Source of the DNA: Pachyseris speciosa
Lineage: Eukaryota > Cnidaria > Anthozoa > Scleractinia > Pachyseridae
Direction: 5' to 3'
Assembly: GCA_016490735.1 (NCBI GenBank)
Contig: JAEMWC010000268.1
Location: 875,860 to 939,859 of the forward strand
DNA length: 64,000 nucleotides
The notes below the pieces were generated by a model. That model ran no database searches and was not told the DNA's origin. It was given only the letters and a program-made list of their open reading frames with translations. This document shows positions 22,009-30,733 of this stretch, one piece after another (position 1 is the stretch's first letter; every line of letters starts with the position of its first letter). A program made the translations under genes and the position numbers.

Positions 22009-24828
22009 TTAATTCATAATTACTTCAAGTGTGAATGTTGTATCAAATGCTCTACTATTGGGATGTGAATAATCAATGATTAAATAGCCTCTCGATAATG
22101 ATTTGTTGATGTTGACCGTTGAGATGTTTCTACTTAAAGAAGATTGTCTGTGTTCATAAACAGTTGCTGGTAATGGCAAAGGCCCACCACCTTCAGCTTT
22201 TGTCTTGAAGTAGAATATTCCGGGGGCTGTTCCTTGTATGATATACATTTTCTTAATATAAAAGTTATTGTTATGAATAACTAAAAATTCAGTACCATTT
22301 ATCAATACAGGCTTTAAAATATTCTTATTATGTCCTTGTTTGGCTTTAACAAAGCAATTTAAATATTGTATTTGACCGATTATATTATTCCCATTCAAAT
22401 TTAGATCACCTCCTAATTTTGGCTGATAGAGAGCAAATCCTCCGAGATCGAAAGCTGTTTCCATAATTACACCTGTAACGCTTGAATGAAATAGATTCAA
22501 ACTATTATTATGAATTCTATAGCCATTCAGATTTAAATCACCACCAAGTTTAAACTCTTTTATTAAATAGCTGTTCAAATTAATATTATTTAGCATTGTC
22601 AATTCACCATTGTCTCCACCAAACAACCAATTTTCATTTTCTTTCACATCAAAACCATTCAAATCTAAATCAGTTTGTAATTGTATTTTTTCATTTACGA
22701 TTTTATAAGCTTCTGTGAAGTCGTAAACACTTGATGGAACGTCTACAGCTTCAAAATCAATACCATATGCAACACAATGAACTTTGTACTTATTTGGATA
22801 AGTTGGGTTAGCATTAATATGTATTGTACAATATAAATATTCAGGCGGTGAACTTACTGAAGGTTTTTCAATCCATAATAAATATCTCGAATGATCTTCA
22901 TTTCTGTTGTCAAATTTTCTCCCTACAGTTTTATGAATTGTAATTCCACCAGTTGCATTGAATGTTACACTACTAAGACTCATTCCTTCATAATCAGGAA
23001 ATAGCCATTCAAGAATGAAAGTGTATTTTCCATCTTTTATTGTATACATATTAAATCCAATTCTAGCTCTGTAAATATGATTAGCTTCTTTATTCAAGTC
23101 TACATCAATGACCTTTTTTGAAATCAAATGTGGTGACTGAGGTAAATTGACATATCCATTAACTGTCAAGCCATATTCAGTGCTAATTTCATCGATATCA
23201 TTCATCAAATATTTGAAAGCATTCTTTGGATGAGAAGCAGATGAAATATGACTTTTTTCTAATTGATCTAAATTTACGGCATCGGTTTTATTTGTTCCTT
23301 CTTTTAAGTTAATGATTTTATGCCCTCCAAGTTTCATATCCGCTGCCATCGCATTTGTTCCATTCAATAATAAAGCGTCTGCTCTGATGGTTTGTGAAGC
23401 TCGATTTAAAACTCTAAAGTTCACTGCATCAGTTTCATTCATCGCGTCCGCTAAATTTGTTATTTTATTATTATTCATGTCAATATAGTCTGAAGTATGA
23501 ATCTGGCCAACATTCTCCAAGTGTTTGTTTAAAAAATCATCACTTCCATCAGATGTAAATCTAATTATATCTTTAGTTGTATCATCTACATAAAACTTAT
23601 TGGCAGCATCTGTGTTAGCAGTTGGTGTTGCACAGTTGATCACTTTGTTACCAGCAAGATTTAAATTAGCAGTTGTATCTTGTGTTCCATCTCGAAGTAG
23701 AGTTTGACCGATACTGCTTTTTGATGCGAGATTAGTGTCAATATATGATTTATTCACAAGATCTGCTGGTTGGTTTCCTATCCCATGACCTGTAATAATA
23801 AACCCCCCAAAATCCTGGTTGCCTGTCATTATAACACTTCCATCTTTTTTGACAAAGTCTGATGTGTTAAAATTAGCAATTTCAGCATCAACATACTTTT
23901 TGTTTACAGCGTCTTGTGGGTTTGAGGGGTTATCCTGCAGGTTGATGATTTTGTTTAATTTCATGTCAATATTACCACCAAAGGCAACATTACCATTTTC
24001 AAATTCATAAACTGGGTCATGAATATGTGATAAAATGATATTGGAAAATCCATAAATACCATAAACTATAATGTGATGTTTGACATTTTTTAATATATTT
24101 GGTGTAATAACTGTTAATTCAATTGTTGAAGTTCCTTGACTTGTTTTTTCGATGAAGAATATTTTCTTAAGATAACCATCAACAATATGTGTCTTTGGAA
24201 ATGCTCTTTGTATTGGACTTTTTCTTATATGCATATTTTGTGTCTCCATTTCAATATTAACTATTGCCTGCTCTGGATAATTTTCTGTATAAAATTCAAC
24301 AACAAAAGTATAATTTGAAACTTCCAATTGTGTTACATTTAACATAAAAATAGATATCATACTTTCATTTGGAATTCTGAAAGACAATGATTTTTTATTG
24401 ATCTTGTATGGGCTTTTATTGAAGTCTTCCAATTGAAGATTATTCGCATTTTGTGTTACAGTTGTTTTTGATATGTCTTCGAGAAGAAATTTAAATGGAT
24501 TAACACGTGTTCCTTCAATTGATAAAACAGCATCGTTGACGTATCTCATATTAACAGCATCTTTGTTTGAATTTGGTTCTCCAACATTAGTCAAGCGTTT
24601 ATTTTCAAGATCATAGTTACCATCTTGTGTCAATTTTAATCCACTTCCAACACCACCTTTATCACCTTTTGGACCTCTATCACCTTTATCACCTTTTGGA
24701 CCAGCAGGACCTCTATCACCTTTATCACCTTTTAGACCTTGTGGACCGCCAGGACCTCTATCACCTTTCGGACCTCTTTCACCAGTTCCTATATTGTCTG
24801 GAGTTGGTAAATCATTAAATAATCCCAT
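22009..24828 (-). CDS. Collagen-stalk fibre protein 1 with phage-tail-fibre-like repeats
   Basis: 939 aa, the longest gene on the minus strand, intact. Order: MGLFNDLPT anchor (1-9); collagen-like Gly-X-Y stalk (about 16-60); then at least six units of the form K-I-x-N-L-x(5-7)-T-D-A-V-N-x-x-Y-V (for example INLQDNPSNPQDAVNKKYVD and ITNLADAMNETDAVNFRVL) as in phage tail-fibre shafts. Two similar beta-rich modules sit near 105-275 and 535-715 (NPFKFLLEDI / NAFKYLMNDI). Near the end are LGGDLNLNG repeats. The role is probably a trimeric spike on the capsid. It lies directly downstream of the ATPase gene (11-bp gap). Confidence 0.8.
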   Translation of the reverse strand: MGLFNDLPTPDNIGTGERGPKGDRGPGGPQGLKGDKGDRGPAGPKGDKGDRGPKGDKGGVGSGLKLTQDGNYDLENKRLTNVGEPNSNKDAVNMRYVNDAVLSIEGTRVNPFKFLLEDISKTTVTQNANNLQLEDFNKSPYKINKKSLSFRIPNESMISIFMLNVTQLEVSNYTFVVEFYTENYPEQAIVNIEMETQNMHIRKSPIQRAFPKTHIVDGYLKKIFFIEKTSQGTSTIELTVITPNILKNVKHHIIVYGIYGFSNIILSHIHDPVYEFENGNVAFGGNIDMKLNKIINLQDNPSNPQDAVNKKYVDAEIANFNTSDFVKKDGSVIMTGNQDFGGFIITGHGIGNQPADLVNKSYIDTNLASKSSIGQTLLRDGTQDTTANLNLAGNKVINCATPTANTDAANKFYVDDTTKDIIRFTSDGSDDFLNKHLENVGQIHTSDYIDMNNNKITNLADAMNETDAVNFRVLNRASQTIRADALLLNGTNAMAADMKLGGHKIINLKEGTNKTDAVNLDQLEKSHISSASHPKNAFKYLMNDIDEISTEYGLTVNGYVNLPQSPHLISKKVIDVDLNKEANHIYRARIGFNMYTIKDGKYTFILEWLFPDYEGMSLSSVTFNATGGITIHKTVGRKFDNRNEDHSRYLLWIEKPSVSSPPEYLYCTIHINANPTYPNKYKVHCVAYGIDFEAVDVPSSVYDFTEAYKIVNEKIQLQTDLDLNGFDVKENENWLFGGDNGELTMLNNINLNSYLIKEFKLGGDLNLNGYRIHNNSLNLFHSSVTGVIMETAFDLGGFALYQPKLGGDLNLNGNNIIGQIQYLNCFVKAKQGHNKNILKPVLINGTEFLVIHNNNFYIKKMYIIQGTAPGIFYFKTKAEGGGPLPLPATVYEHRQSSLSRNISTVNINKSLSRGYLIIDYSHPNSRAFDTTFTLEVIMN

Positions 24829-24844
24829 ATAATATTAGATTAGA
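24826..24844 (-). promoter_or_regulatory. Late-type start motif of fibre 1
   Basis: Minus strand TCTAATCTAATATTATATG, ending at the fibre 1 start codon; same TCTAA-N10-TATG spacing. It overlaps the last codons of the ATPase gene. Confidence 0.7.
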
Positions 24845-25481
24845 TAACACCATAAAAGTTTCTCTTCACTGTTTTCATTGGTTTGTCAACATAACAGAAG
24901 GAATACGTTTTCTTAGTTGCTTCAATATACTTTTGTTTATCAATTCCAAGCTCTTGGGATATTAAGTTTCTCTCTCTCGATGACGGAGAATCGTAAAGGC
25001 AGAAGTGGCTACAATTGAGCCTAATAGATTTTGGGCATCCATAGAATGACTGTGTTAGGTACAGTACTGAACAATTTTTGTGGCGACCTTGAATGAAATA
25101 ACTGATGATTTGATCTTGTTTTTTATCAGTCACGAAATCATCAAATACAACCAGTCGCTGCAAATCAGTGTCTTTTATTTGTTCAACAGGAAGTATTTCA
25201 TCTTGGCTACAAACTAAAACGGGGTAACCAACCTGTTTGCTTATTCCATCCATCACTTGCTGTAAATATTTATATTTGTCTTGATCCAAGTTCTTGGCGT
25301 ATAGATGTATTTGATCATAATAGACCAAAGGTTCCATAATCAGATGCAAGAACAAGGTTGTCTTTCCAGATCCAGAATTTCCAGCCAATAACATTCTGAA
25401 TGTATCTTTTGGCATATACGGATACAACTGTCTGAATGAATTATTTGAATTCTGAACGATATCATAATTTGGAATTTCCAT
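24840..25481 (-). CDS. ATP: Genome-packaging ATPase, FtsK/HerA (A32-like) family
   Basis: 213 aa, intact. Walker A is GNSGSGKTT (34-42) and Walker B LVVFDDF (110-116). A conserved downstream QGRHKNCSVLYLTQSFY stretch (about 129-145) contains the sensor-type Thr-Gln. In Mavericks and related viruses this ATPase pumps the DNA into the capsid. It is divergently transcribed from the 25518 gene; the two start codons are only about 37 bp apart, so the shared intergenic region is a compact bidirectional late-type promoter. Confidence 0.9.
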   Translation of the reverse strand: MEIPNYDIVQNSNNSFRQLYPYMPKDTFRMLLAGNSGSGKTTLFLHLIMEPLVYYDQIHLYAKNLDQDKYKYLQQVMDGISKQVGYPVLVCSQDEILPVEQIKDTDLQRLVVFDDFVTDKKQDQIISYFIQGRHKNCSVLYLTQSFYGCPKSIRLNCSHFCLYDSPSSRERNLISQELGIDKQKYIEATKKTYSFCYVDKPMKTVKRNFYGVI

Positions 25482-25497
25482 ATGTTAATAGTTTAGA
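25479..25497 (-). promoter_or_regulatory. Late-type start motif of the packaging ATPase
   Basis: Minus strand TCTAAACTATTAACATATG with the ATPase ATG at its end. Confidence 0.7.
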
Positions 25498-25501
25498 TTA
25501 G

Positions 25502-25520
25502 TCTAACACAATTGTATATG
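25502..25520 (+). promoter_or_regulatory. Late-type start motif of the 25518 gene
   Basis: TCTAACACAATTGTATATG. It differs from the major capsid motif by only two bases and fixes the start at ATG 25518 rather than the TTG at 25512. Confidence 0.75.
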
Positions 25521-26360
25521 GATATAGAACGTATGAAAAGGCTTCTCAAAAGTGGAATTGAAGCTGGAAATAAAACAAGAGAAGTTCGTGAGGTTATCAA
25601 GACTTATGAAAACAGAAAACAGGATGCATATGATACAACCTCAGAATTACTGAAACCCTCTATTGATGTTCAGAAGAGTGTGAAAGAAAGTGTTGACAAA
25701 AAACAGGATAAAGTCATTGAACAGTTGAAACAAAATCAACAGGCTTTAACAAAAGGGCTTGATGATGTTATTGAAGCTAATGTTAGAGCAATTACAATGG
25801 GTGAGGAACTTCCTTTGGCAATTGAAGCACCTAAAGAAGATAAAGATAAGGATTGGGCGCTCAACATATTGGCGATCGATAACAATTTCAATAAAGATGA
25901 CAGAATTATATTAAAAAATAACAAGCTTTTGAAACCATCCGATTTAACTCAAGTCGGCCCACAAAAACTTCTCGAGGAAAAGAAAAGATCTGGAGATACA
26001 GCTAAAAGTATTGGAGTTAAAAAAAGGTTTGCGAAAACACCAGAAGATAAACAATCTTATGATAGAGAATTACAAACTTTGAAGAAATATAGAGAAACGA
26101 TTTCAGATGTACTGGCTTCTTACAAATACAAAACAGGGGAAGGAATGAGAAAGAGAAAACAATATGGAGCAGGTGTTGTTCATTATAATAATATCAGCGA
26201 CTTGCTTTCAAGACTACAGTTACTTGGTGGGTCTATTTTTGCTGGTAATAATAGTATGGGTGTAAGAAATGAGTTTGTAAATATATTGCACACATTAAGC
26301 AGACTGGGTATTGTTGGAAACGAGGAGCTTAATAAAATAATGATGAAATATCTAATGTAA
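25518..26360 (+). CDS. Coiled-coil capsid-cluster protein (hypothetical)
   Basis: 280 aa from ATG 25518. The long charged, Lys/Glu-rich first half is probably helical coiled coil (residues about 5-80: IERMKRLL, REVIKTYENRKQ, VIEQLKQNQQAL). The C-terminus is Gly-rich and hydrophobic (YGAGVVHYNNISDLLSRLQLLGG, then helices to the end). LLGG|S fits the adenain-type cleavage pattern (M/I/L)-x-G-G-x, so it may be a protease substrate. I do not recognise a named family. Position between ATPase and penton and its late-type motif suggest a structural or scaffold role. Intact. Confidence 0.7.
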   Translation: MDIERMKRLLKSGIEAGNKTREVREVIKTYENRKQDAYDTTSELLKPSIDVQKSVKESVDKKQDKVIEQLKQNQQALTKGLDDVIEANVRAITMGEELPLAIEAPKEDKDKDWALNILAIDNNFNKDDRIILKNNKLLKPSDLTQVGPQKLLEEKKRSGDTAKSIGVKKRFAKTPEDKQSYDRELQTLKKYRETISDVLASYKYKTGEGMRKRKQYGAGVVHYNNISDLLSRLQLLGGSIFAGNNSMGVRNEFVNILHTLSRLGIVGNEELNKIMMKYLM

Positions 26361-26369
26361 AAGCATATG
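26351..26369 (+). promoter_or_regulatory. Late-type start motif of the minor capsid gene
   Basis: TCTAATGTAAAAGCATATG; the TAA stop of the upstream gene lies inside the motif and the final ATG starts the penton gene. Confidence 0.7.
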
Positions 26370-27152
26370 ACAGAAATTTCATTACGATTCAACAGTAAAA
26401 ACAGAGACAAAATTGGTGTAAGTAAGAGTCATGATTTTGAAAAAAGATTCAATACACCTATCAAATTAACGAATGATTTGAAATATGAAATGGCTGTGAA
26501 TGTTATCAATATGACATACAGTTGGTACAACATCAGAGAGTCTTTAGGGAATAATCAAATTAAATATAGCTATGACAAAGGTGTAAACTGGGAAACAATA
26601 ACATTCGTTGACGGGATGTATTCATACGACGATATCAATAGTTACATTCATGAGTATATGAGTAAAAATAGCCATGTACTGAATCCATCTGAAACAGACA
26701 AATCAAAATTCCAGTATGGTATTAACATGTATTTCGTTTTGTCAACATATCGCATTTTGATTGAACTCAATGAAAATTATCGTGTGGATCTGAGAAATAA
26801 TGATTTCAGAAAACTTATCGGTTTCGATTCAAAATTAGTTTCAGCAACAGAATATGGAACAAATCTACCAGATATTACAAGAGGAGTGGATGAAATTTAT
26901 ATCAATTGTGATAATGTGATAGATAACATTGTTGATGGCAATAGTACAAATACAATCGCTGTTATTCCAGTCACAGATCTCGTCAGAAGCTTACCTTTCA
27001 CTTACAAACCTCGTTTTCTTTCATGGAATCCTATCTCAACACACACAATCAGCTCAATACGTTTTTATGTCACTGATTCTTCCGGAGCACCAGTTGATTT
27101 GAATGGGATAGATTGGTATATTGAGTTATTCTTGAGAGGGACAGAATTATAA
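26367..27152 (+). CDS. Minor capsid (penton-type) protein
   Basis: 261 aa, intact. It begins MTEISLRFNSKNRD and has the pattern of the single jelly-roll minor capsid protein of Polintons: KLTNDLKYEMAVNVINMTYSWYNI, a central NNQIKYSYDKG..W..ITFVDGMYSYDDINSYI, LRNNDFRKLIGF and a C-terminal FYVTDSSGAPVDLNGIDWYIELFL. In assembled particles this protein fills the five-fold vertices and, by analogy with adenovirus, would hold the fibres. It lies 6 bp downstream of the coiled-coil gene and two genes upstream of the major capsid gene, the usual Polinton order. Confidence 0.85.
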   Translation: MTEISLRFNSKNRDKIGVSKSHDFEKRFNTPIKLTNDLKYEMAVNVINMTYSWYNIRESLGNNQIKYSYDKGVNWETITFVDGMYSYDDINSYIHEYMSKNSHVLNPSETDKSKFQYGINMYFVLSTYRILIELNENYRVDLRNNDFRKLIGFDSKLVSATEYGTNLPDITRGVDEIYINCDNVIDNIVDGNSTNTIAVIPVTDLVRSLPFTYKPRFLSWNPISTHTISSIRFYVTDSSGAPVDLNGIDWYIELFLRGTEL

Positions 27153-27165
27153 AACCTAATATTAT

Positions 27166-27414
27166 ATGAGGAGATTTGAATACGCGGAATATGAAAAATA
27201 TCACACAAAACAGGGTAAAGGAATAGTGAGTGATGCTGTCAAAACATCTGTAAAAAAAGCAGCTACAACAATTGGTGAACATGTTGGCAAAAGAGGTGGT
27301 GACAAAATAATAGAACTTGTAAGTAAGAAAAAGAGAAAAAGTGGAACTGAGAGTGAGATTAAGACTGGGGGTGAGATTAAAAGAAAGAGAGGTAGACCTC
27401 GAAAAATTAAGTAA
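27166..27414 (+). CDS. Small basic AT-hook protein (putative DNA-condensing core protein)
   Basis: 82 aa with about one third Lys/Arg. The C-terminal KRKRGRPRKIK is an AT-hook type minor-groove binder; KKKRKSG upstream looks like a nuclear signal. The middle (GKGIVSDAVKTSVKKAATTIGEHVGKRGGDKIIELV) is a likely amphipathic helix. It lies between the two capsid genes, so a condensing role analogous to adenovirus core proteins is plausible but inferred. ATG 27166 is preceded by CCTAATATTATATG, a partial late-type motif. Confidence 0.7.
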   Translation: MRRFEYAEYEKYHTKQGKGIVSDAVKTSVKKAATTIGEHVGKRGGDKIIELVSKKKRKSGTESEIKTGGEIKRKRGRPRKIK

Positions 27415-27420
27415 CTTTTA

Positions 27421-27439
27421 TCTAACACAATAATATATG
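27421..27439 (+). promoter_or_regulatory. Late-type start motif of the major capsid gene
   Basis: TCTAACACAATAATATATG, ending at the MCP start codon; exact TCTAA-N10-TATG spacing. Confidence 0.75.
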
Positions 27440-28618
27440 TCAAACTATCGCGACTCAAAATATATCGAACGATATGAAGATGTTGTCTTTGAGCTTGAGA
27501 CAGCACTTAATACTGTAGTTGCAAACAATGCTCATCAGAGGAAAACAGGTTACAGATTCGTTGTTGATAACAGTGGAGAGACAACACCATTTGACTGGTA
27601 TAATGCCCGTTTTAATGTTATTTTCAAAGAAAATAAGCTTGCAGATGGAGCTGATATTGCTGCTGCAGATCGAAATGGTATTGTCAATTCAGCTTACGCT
27701 CTCATTAACACTTTGAATGTGAAAGTGAATGGTATCGATGTTTATGAATGCCGAGATGCTAACCAAGCCACGAATATTAAGTCATTGCTTGAGTATTCAC
27801 AGGGTTATGCTGCAAGTCAGGGAACCAATGAGTTCTTCTATCTTGACACCTCCAGAGGTGCTGAAAACAGAACAGCTCAAGCTGCTTATAACAAAGGATT
27901 CACAGATCGTAAAGCTTTGCTTAATGATGGTGGTGAAATAAATGCAGAGATAGCATTGAACAGATACGGTTTTTTCAAGAGCCTTTATGGTGAAATCCTG
28001 CCCAATTCAAAAGTCGAGCTCAATGTAACAGTTGAGAGTGATGCAAATCTGATTTGGCAGGCTACCGATGATTGTCGTGTGGTGATCACCAGATTCCAGC
28101 TGATTGTTCCAAGAATAATTTTCAATTCTGCGGGAAAGTCTCTGTACATGGGCACTTATCTTGACACCAGAAAATGGACTTACATGAGAGAAATGGTTGA
28201 GAGAGGCAATTCAACAAGACAAAAGACAGCTAATTTCCGTATCTCCACAGGAATAAACAAACCAAGGCATGTCTTTGTATTCATCATCAATGATGCTAAT
28301 GATGCATCTCAGACTGCCAATAAATTCTTATATAACACATTCTCTGTTGCAAATGACCAGAAATTAACTAATTGCTATCTAGAGGTTGGAAATGGAAACG
28401 ATTATCCAGAGGTTCATTACAAACCATCAACAGAGCCCACAAGGGTATTCAGAGACGTTTTAAATTATGTTCGTGTTGTGAATGAATTCAATGAAAACAC
28501 CCTTCTCACAAGAAAAAACTTTGGTACAATATTCCCATTCATTTATTTTGATTTGACGAAACAGAAACAGGATATAAAAGATGGGATGACAAAACTGACT
28601 TTCAACGGCAAATGCTGA
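27437..28618 (+). CDS. MCP: Major capsid protein (double jelly-roll), frameshifted near the C-terminus
   Basis: 393 aa to the first stop. It has the Polinton MCP pattern: ERYEDVVFELETALNTVV at the N-terminus, NSAYALINTLNVKVNGIDVYE in the first jelly roll, and NSKVELNVTVESDANLIWQ, RFQLIVPRIIF and DVLNYVRVVNEFNENTLLT in the second. The protein forms the hexon-like shell. The frame closes at 28618, but the next frame from about 28604 stays open to a stop at 28716-28718 and encodes the expected C-terminal strand, including VYALVLYEQDVEM. One small indel near 28600 therefore breaks the gene, or reflects an assembly error. Confidence 0.9.
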   Translation: MSNYRDSKYIERYEDVVFELETALNTVVANNAHQRKTGYRFVVDNSGETTPFDWYNARFNVIFKENKLADGADIAAADRNGIVNSAYALINTLNVKVNGIDVYECRDANQATNIKSLLEYSQGYAASQGTNEFFYLDTSRGAENRTAQAAYNKGFTDRKALLNDGGEINAEIALNRYGFFKSLYGEILPNSKVELNVTVESDANLIWQATDDCRVVITRFQLIVPRIIFNSAGKSLYMGTYLDTRKWTYMREMVERGNSTRQKTANFRISTGINKPRHVFVFIINDANDASQTANKFLYNTFSVANDQKLTNCYLEVGNGNDYPEVHYKPSTEPTRVFRDVLNYVRVVNEFNENTLLTRKNFGTIFPFIYFDLTKQKQDIKDGMTKLTFNGKC

Positions 28619-28718
28619 TTACAGTGTATATGCTCTTGTATTGTATGAACAGGATGTTGAGATGAGAAAGACTGATGGAAAACATACTGAGATCTATGTA
28701 AATGGAATAATTAAATAA
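28619..28718 (+). pseudogene. Out-of-frame 3' end of the major capsid gene
   Basis: Carries the terminal beta strand of the MCP (YALVLYEQDVEM) in the neighbouring frame, stop TAA at 28716-28718. Its presence directly after the MCP stop shows that the loss is a single-site lesion, not a deletion. Confidence 0.8.
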
Positions 28719-28823
28719 ATTAATTAAATTAAATAAATAAATTAAATAATTAAATTAAATAATTAAATAATTAAATTAAATCATTATTTATATTAAATAC
28801 AATTTAGTATAAACATATATTAT
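28719..28823 (+). other. AT-only low-complexity spacer
   Basis: Irregular repeats of TTAAATAA/TAATTAAA up to about 28785, followed by a promoter-like ACATATATTATATG before the next gene. No coding potential. Confidence 0.7.
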
Positions 28824-29663
28824 ATGACTACTTATCATCCTCATGGAGTCACACTGTCACAAGGTCAGAAAGAAAAGCTGGCAAAAGCTATTAAATCAAA
28901 TTCAGCGGTAACATTGAGGCTGACTCATGATGAATTATCTGGCGGTGATCAACTTATGTTGACAAAAAGACAAATCAACAAACTAATGAAATAAAAAAGA
29001 TTGGGAAAAGGTTCTGATATCAATATATCAAAAAGTCAAATCAGAAAGGCGGTTGTACATGGAGGTTCTCTTTGGTCAAGTCTTTTTTCACTTGGAACAG
29101 GACTATTACCATATGCAGGTAAGGCAGTAGCTAAAGCGGCTCCAGCATTGGCCACAGGTGCTCTTTCTTCATTAGCAAGTCTCGGCATTGATAAATTATT
29201 TGGAAAGAAACAAAAAGGAGGATTCATTATTCCCAATGAAAACTTGCCCCAACTATTGAATTTTGGAAATTTATTGAATGTGAGACAAATGGCTGATCTT
29301 GTAAATGCAATGCAGTCTGGTGGACAACTTGCTATCAAACCAACAAAAACTCAGTCTGGTGGGTTTCTTGGAACACTTTTAGCAAGTATTGGAATTCCTC
29401 TACTTATGAAAGCCTTGACTGGAAAGGGTTTGCATGTTGAACACAGCCGTTCTAGACGGTCAATACCAGTTCATGTTCCAGATCACATTGCAGTTAATAA
29501 AAATAAAAGTGGTGGGAAACACGCTATGATTCCATGGCAATCGCCACCTGTTTTTGGTACATGGGATAACCCAATCGGTTATGGAATGAAAAAAAAAAGA
29601 CCAAAAAGGGAAAAGGGCTTCTACTGGGAAAAGACAGTCCATTCAATTCAATCCCCATACTAG
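28824..29663 (+). pseudogene. Gly/Ala-rich capsid-associated protein with in-frame stop
   Basis: The frame starts at ATG 28824 (MTTYHPHGVTLSQGQ, 56 codons), meets TAA at 28992-28994, and continues in the same frame to 29663. The continuation has ISKSQIRKAV, a hydrophobic Gly/Ala-rich segment (LPYAGKAVAKAAPALATGALSSLASLGIDKLFG) and repeated short -GG- sites (KGGF, SGGQ, SGGF, SGGK). Its layout recalls membrane-active internal capsid proteins such as adenovirus pVI, but that is analogy. A second lesion is likely at the A-run 29589-29598, since the neighbouring frame carries a better C-terminus ending near 29684. The TTG at 29001 is not a credible start. Confidence 0.75.
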
Positions 29664-29712
29664 GAACCATTTTGTAAACAAACCCTTATCCAACTTTGAT
29701 TTAATCAATTGG

Positions 29713-30132
29713 GTGAAACAACTTGGAATAAAACATTTTAGAGGAGTATTTTCAAGAGACAATCTGCCGAGACAAATAAAAAACAATGAATGTGGGATAG
29801 TCAATCTTGATTCCAAAATTGGACCTGGTACTCATTGGGTTTGTTATAGGAATTTCAAAAATGATAAATACTGTGAATACTTCGACTCTTTCGGTTTAAT
29901 GATGCCAACAGAAGTACAAATGTATATGGCTGCAAGCGGTAAACAACGTGAATACTCTGGTGATGAGATACAAGAAAGGGAATCAGTATTATGTGGATAT
30001 TGGTGTTTATACTATCTTCTTGAGAGACAAAAAGGAACATCTATACTGGATATAATACACAATTCCAAATTCAGTCCAGCAGATGTTAGTGTCAATCACA
30101 GGTTCATTATAGACTACTTCGAAAATATATAA
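29713..30132 (+). CDS. PRO: Adenain-like maturation cysteine protease
   Basis: 139 codons from GTG 29713; the frame is open without ATG from 29590, so the true N-terminus is about 40 residues longer and its ATG is probably lost in the A-run indel at 29589-29598. Numbering from GTG, the catalytic set is His41 (THWVCY), Asp58 (YFDSFG), Gln87 (EIQERES) and Cys94 (LCGYWCLYYL). The Gln-Cys spacing of seven matches adenain. In adenoviruses and Mavericks this enzyme cleaves capsid precursors at (M/I/L)-x-G-G type sites. Active-site residues are intact; only the start is doubtful. Confidence 0.88.
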   Translation: MKQLGIKHFRGVFSRDNLPRQIKNNECGIVNLDSKIGPGTHWVCYRNFKNDKYCEYFDSFGLMMPTEVQMYMAASGKQREYSGDEIQERESVLCGYWCLYYLLERQKGTSILDIIHNSKFSPADVSVNHRFIIDYFENI

Positions 30133-30143
30133 TGTAATAATAT

Positions 30144-30689
30144 ATGGATTGTACATGTGGTGTTCTTGACAAGAAAAAGAAACCATGTTCGATGAAAGAA
30201 TGTATAAAGAGCAAACAAGTCAGATACTGGGGATTAAGTAAGGTTGACTCACGTATTCTCGAATCAGCAGGATCGCCAAGAGATCTCGACAAGAGAAGAC
30301 AGAAATTGATTTCTGAAAGAATTAAAAACAAAGCTGCACTCAAAAAACTCAAGGACAAGATACTATACACAAACACTCGAAAAGATGAAAAGGAAGAGAT
30401 CAAGAAAGAAGCAGAAAAGTATATTGAAAAACTAAAAAATATAAATACCAAAATTGTAAAAGTCAACAAAGAATTGGAAAAGATGAAGTCGGATGGCATC
30501 AAAGGTGGAAACTTATCTAACTTATATACAATGGTGAAATCATATTGTGTTAAACAGAAGAAGCAGACTGAATGTGTGCCAGGAAGTGAGAGATATCAGA
30601 AGACTAAAAATGGTCGAACTGTGATGAAATGCACTTGTGCTGAATGTGGAATAACAAAGACTAAATTTGTCAAAGGAAAGGGAAACTAA
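30144..30689 (+). CDS. Coiled-coil protein with Cys-rich termini
   Basis: 181 aa, intact. The N-terminus is MDCTCGVLDKKKKPC, with Cys at 3, 5, 15 and 20. A long Lys/Glu-rich central region (about 48-118: ERIKNKAALKKLKDK, EEIKKEAEKYIEKLKN) is very likely coiled coil. The C-terminal treble-clef-like segment CTCAECG followed by KTKFVKGKG resembles small viral Cys-rich domains of the type KCxxCG..T..FVKG. IKGG|N matches an adenain-type site. Function unknown; the position between protease and phospholipase is within the structural block. AATAATATATG precedes the start. Confidence 0.7.
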   Translation: MDCTCGVLDKKKKPCSMKECIKSKQVRYWGLSKVDSRILESAGSPRDLDKRRQKLISERIKNKAALKKLKDKILYTNTRKDEKEEIKKEAEKYIEKLKNINTKIVKVNKELEKMKSDGIKGGNLSNLYTMVKSYCVKQKKQTECVPGSERYQKTKNGRTVMKCTCAECGITKTKFVKGKGN

Positions 30690-30733
30690 TTAGCCCGTCT
30701 GAAGGGGCGGGCATACTAGATTCAGCAGCAGAT

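Noticed and set aside
29001..29003. TTG at 29001 as start of the capsid-associated gene (likewise TTG 25512, TTG 34035, GTG 31420, GTG 29713)
   Set aside because: Eukaryotic host; upstream in-frame ATG or open frame with coding content exists, so these are only frame-opening artefacts.
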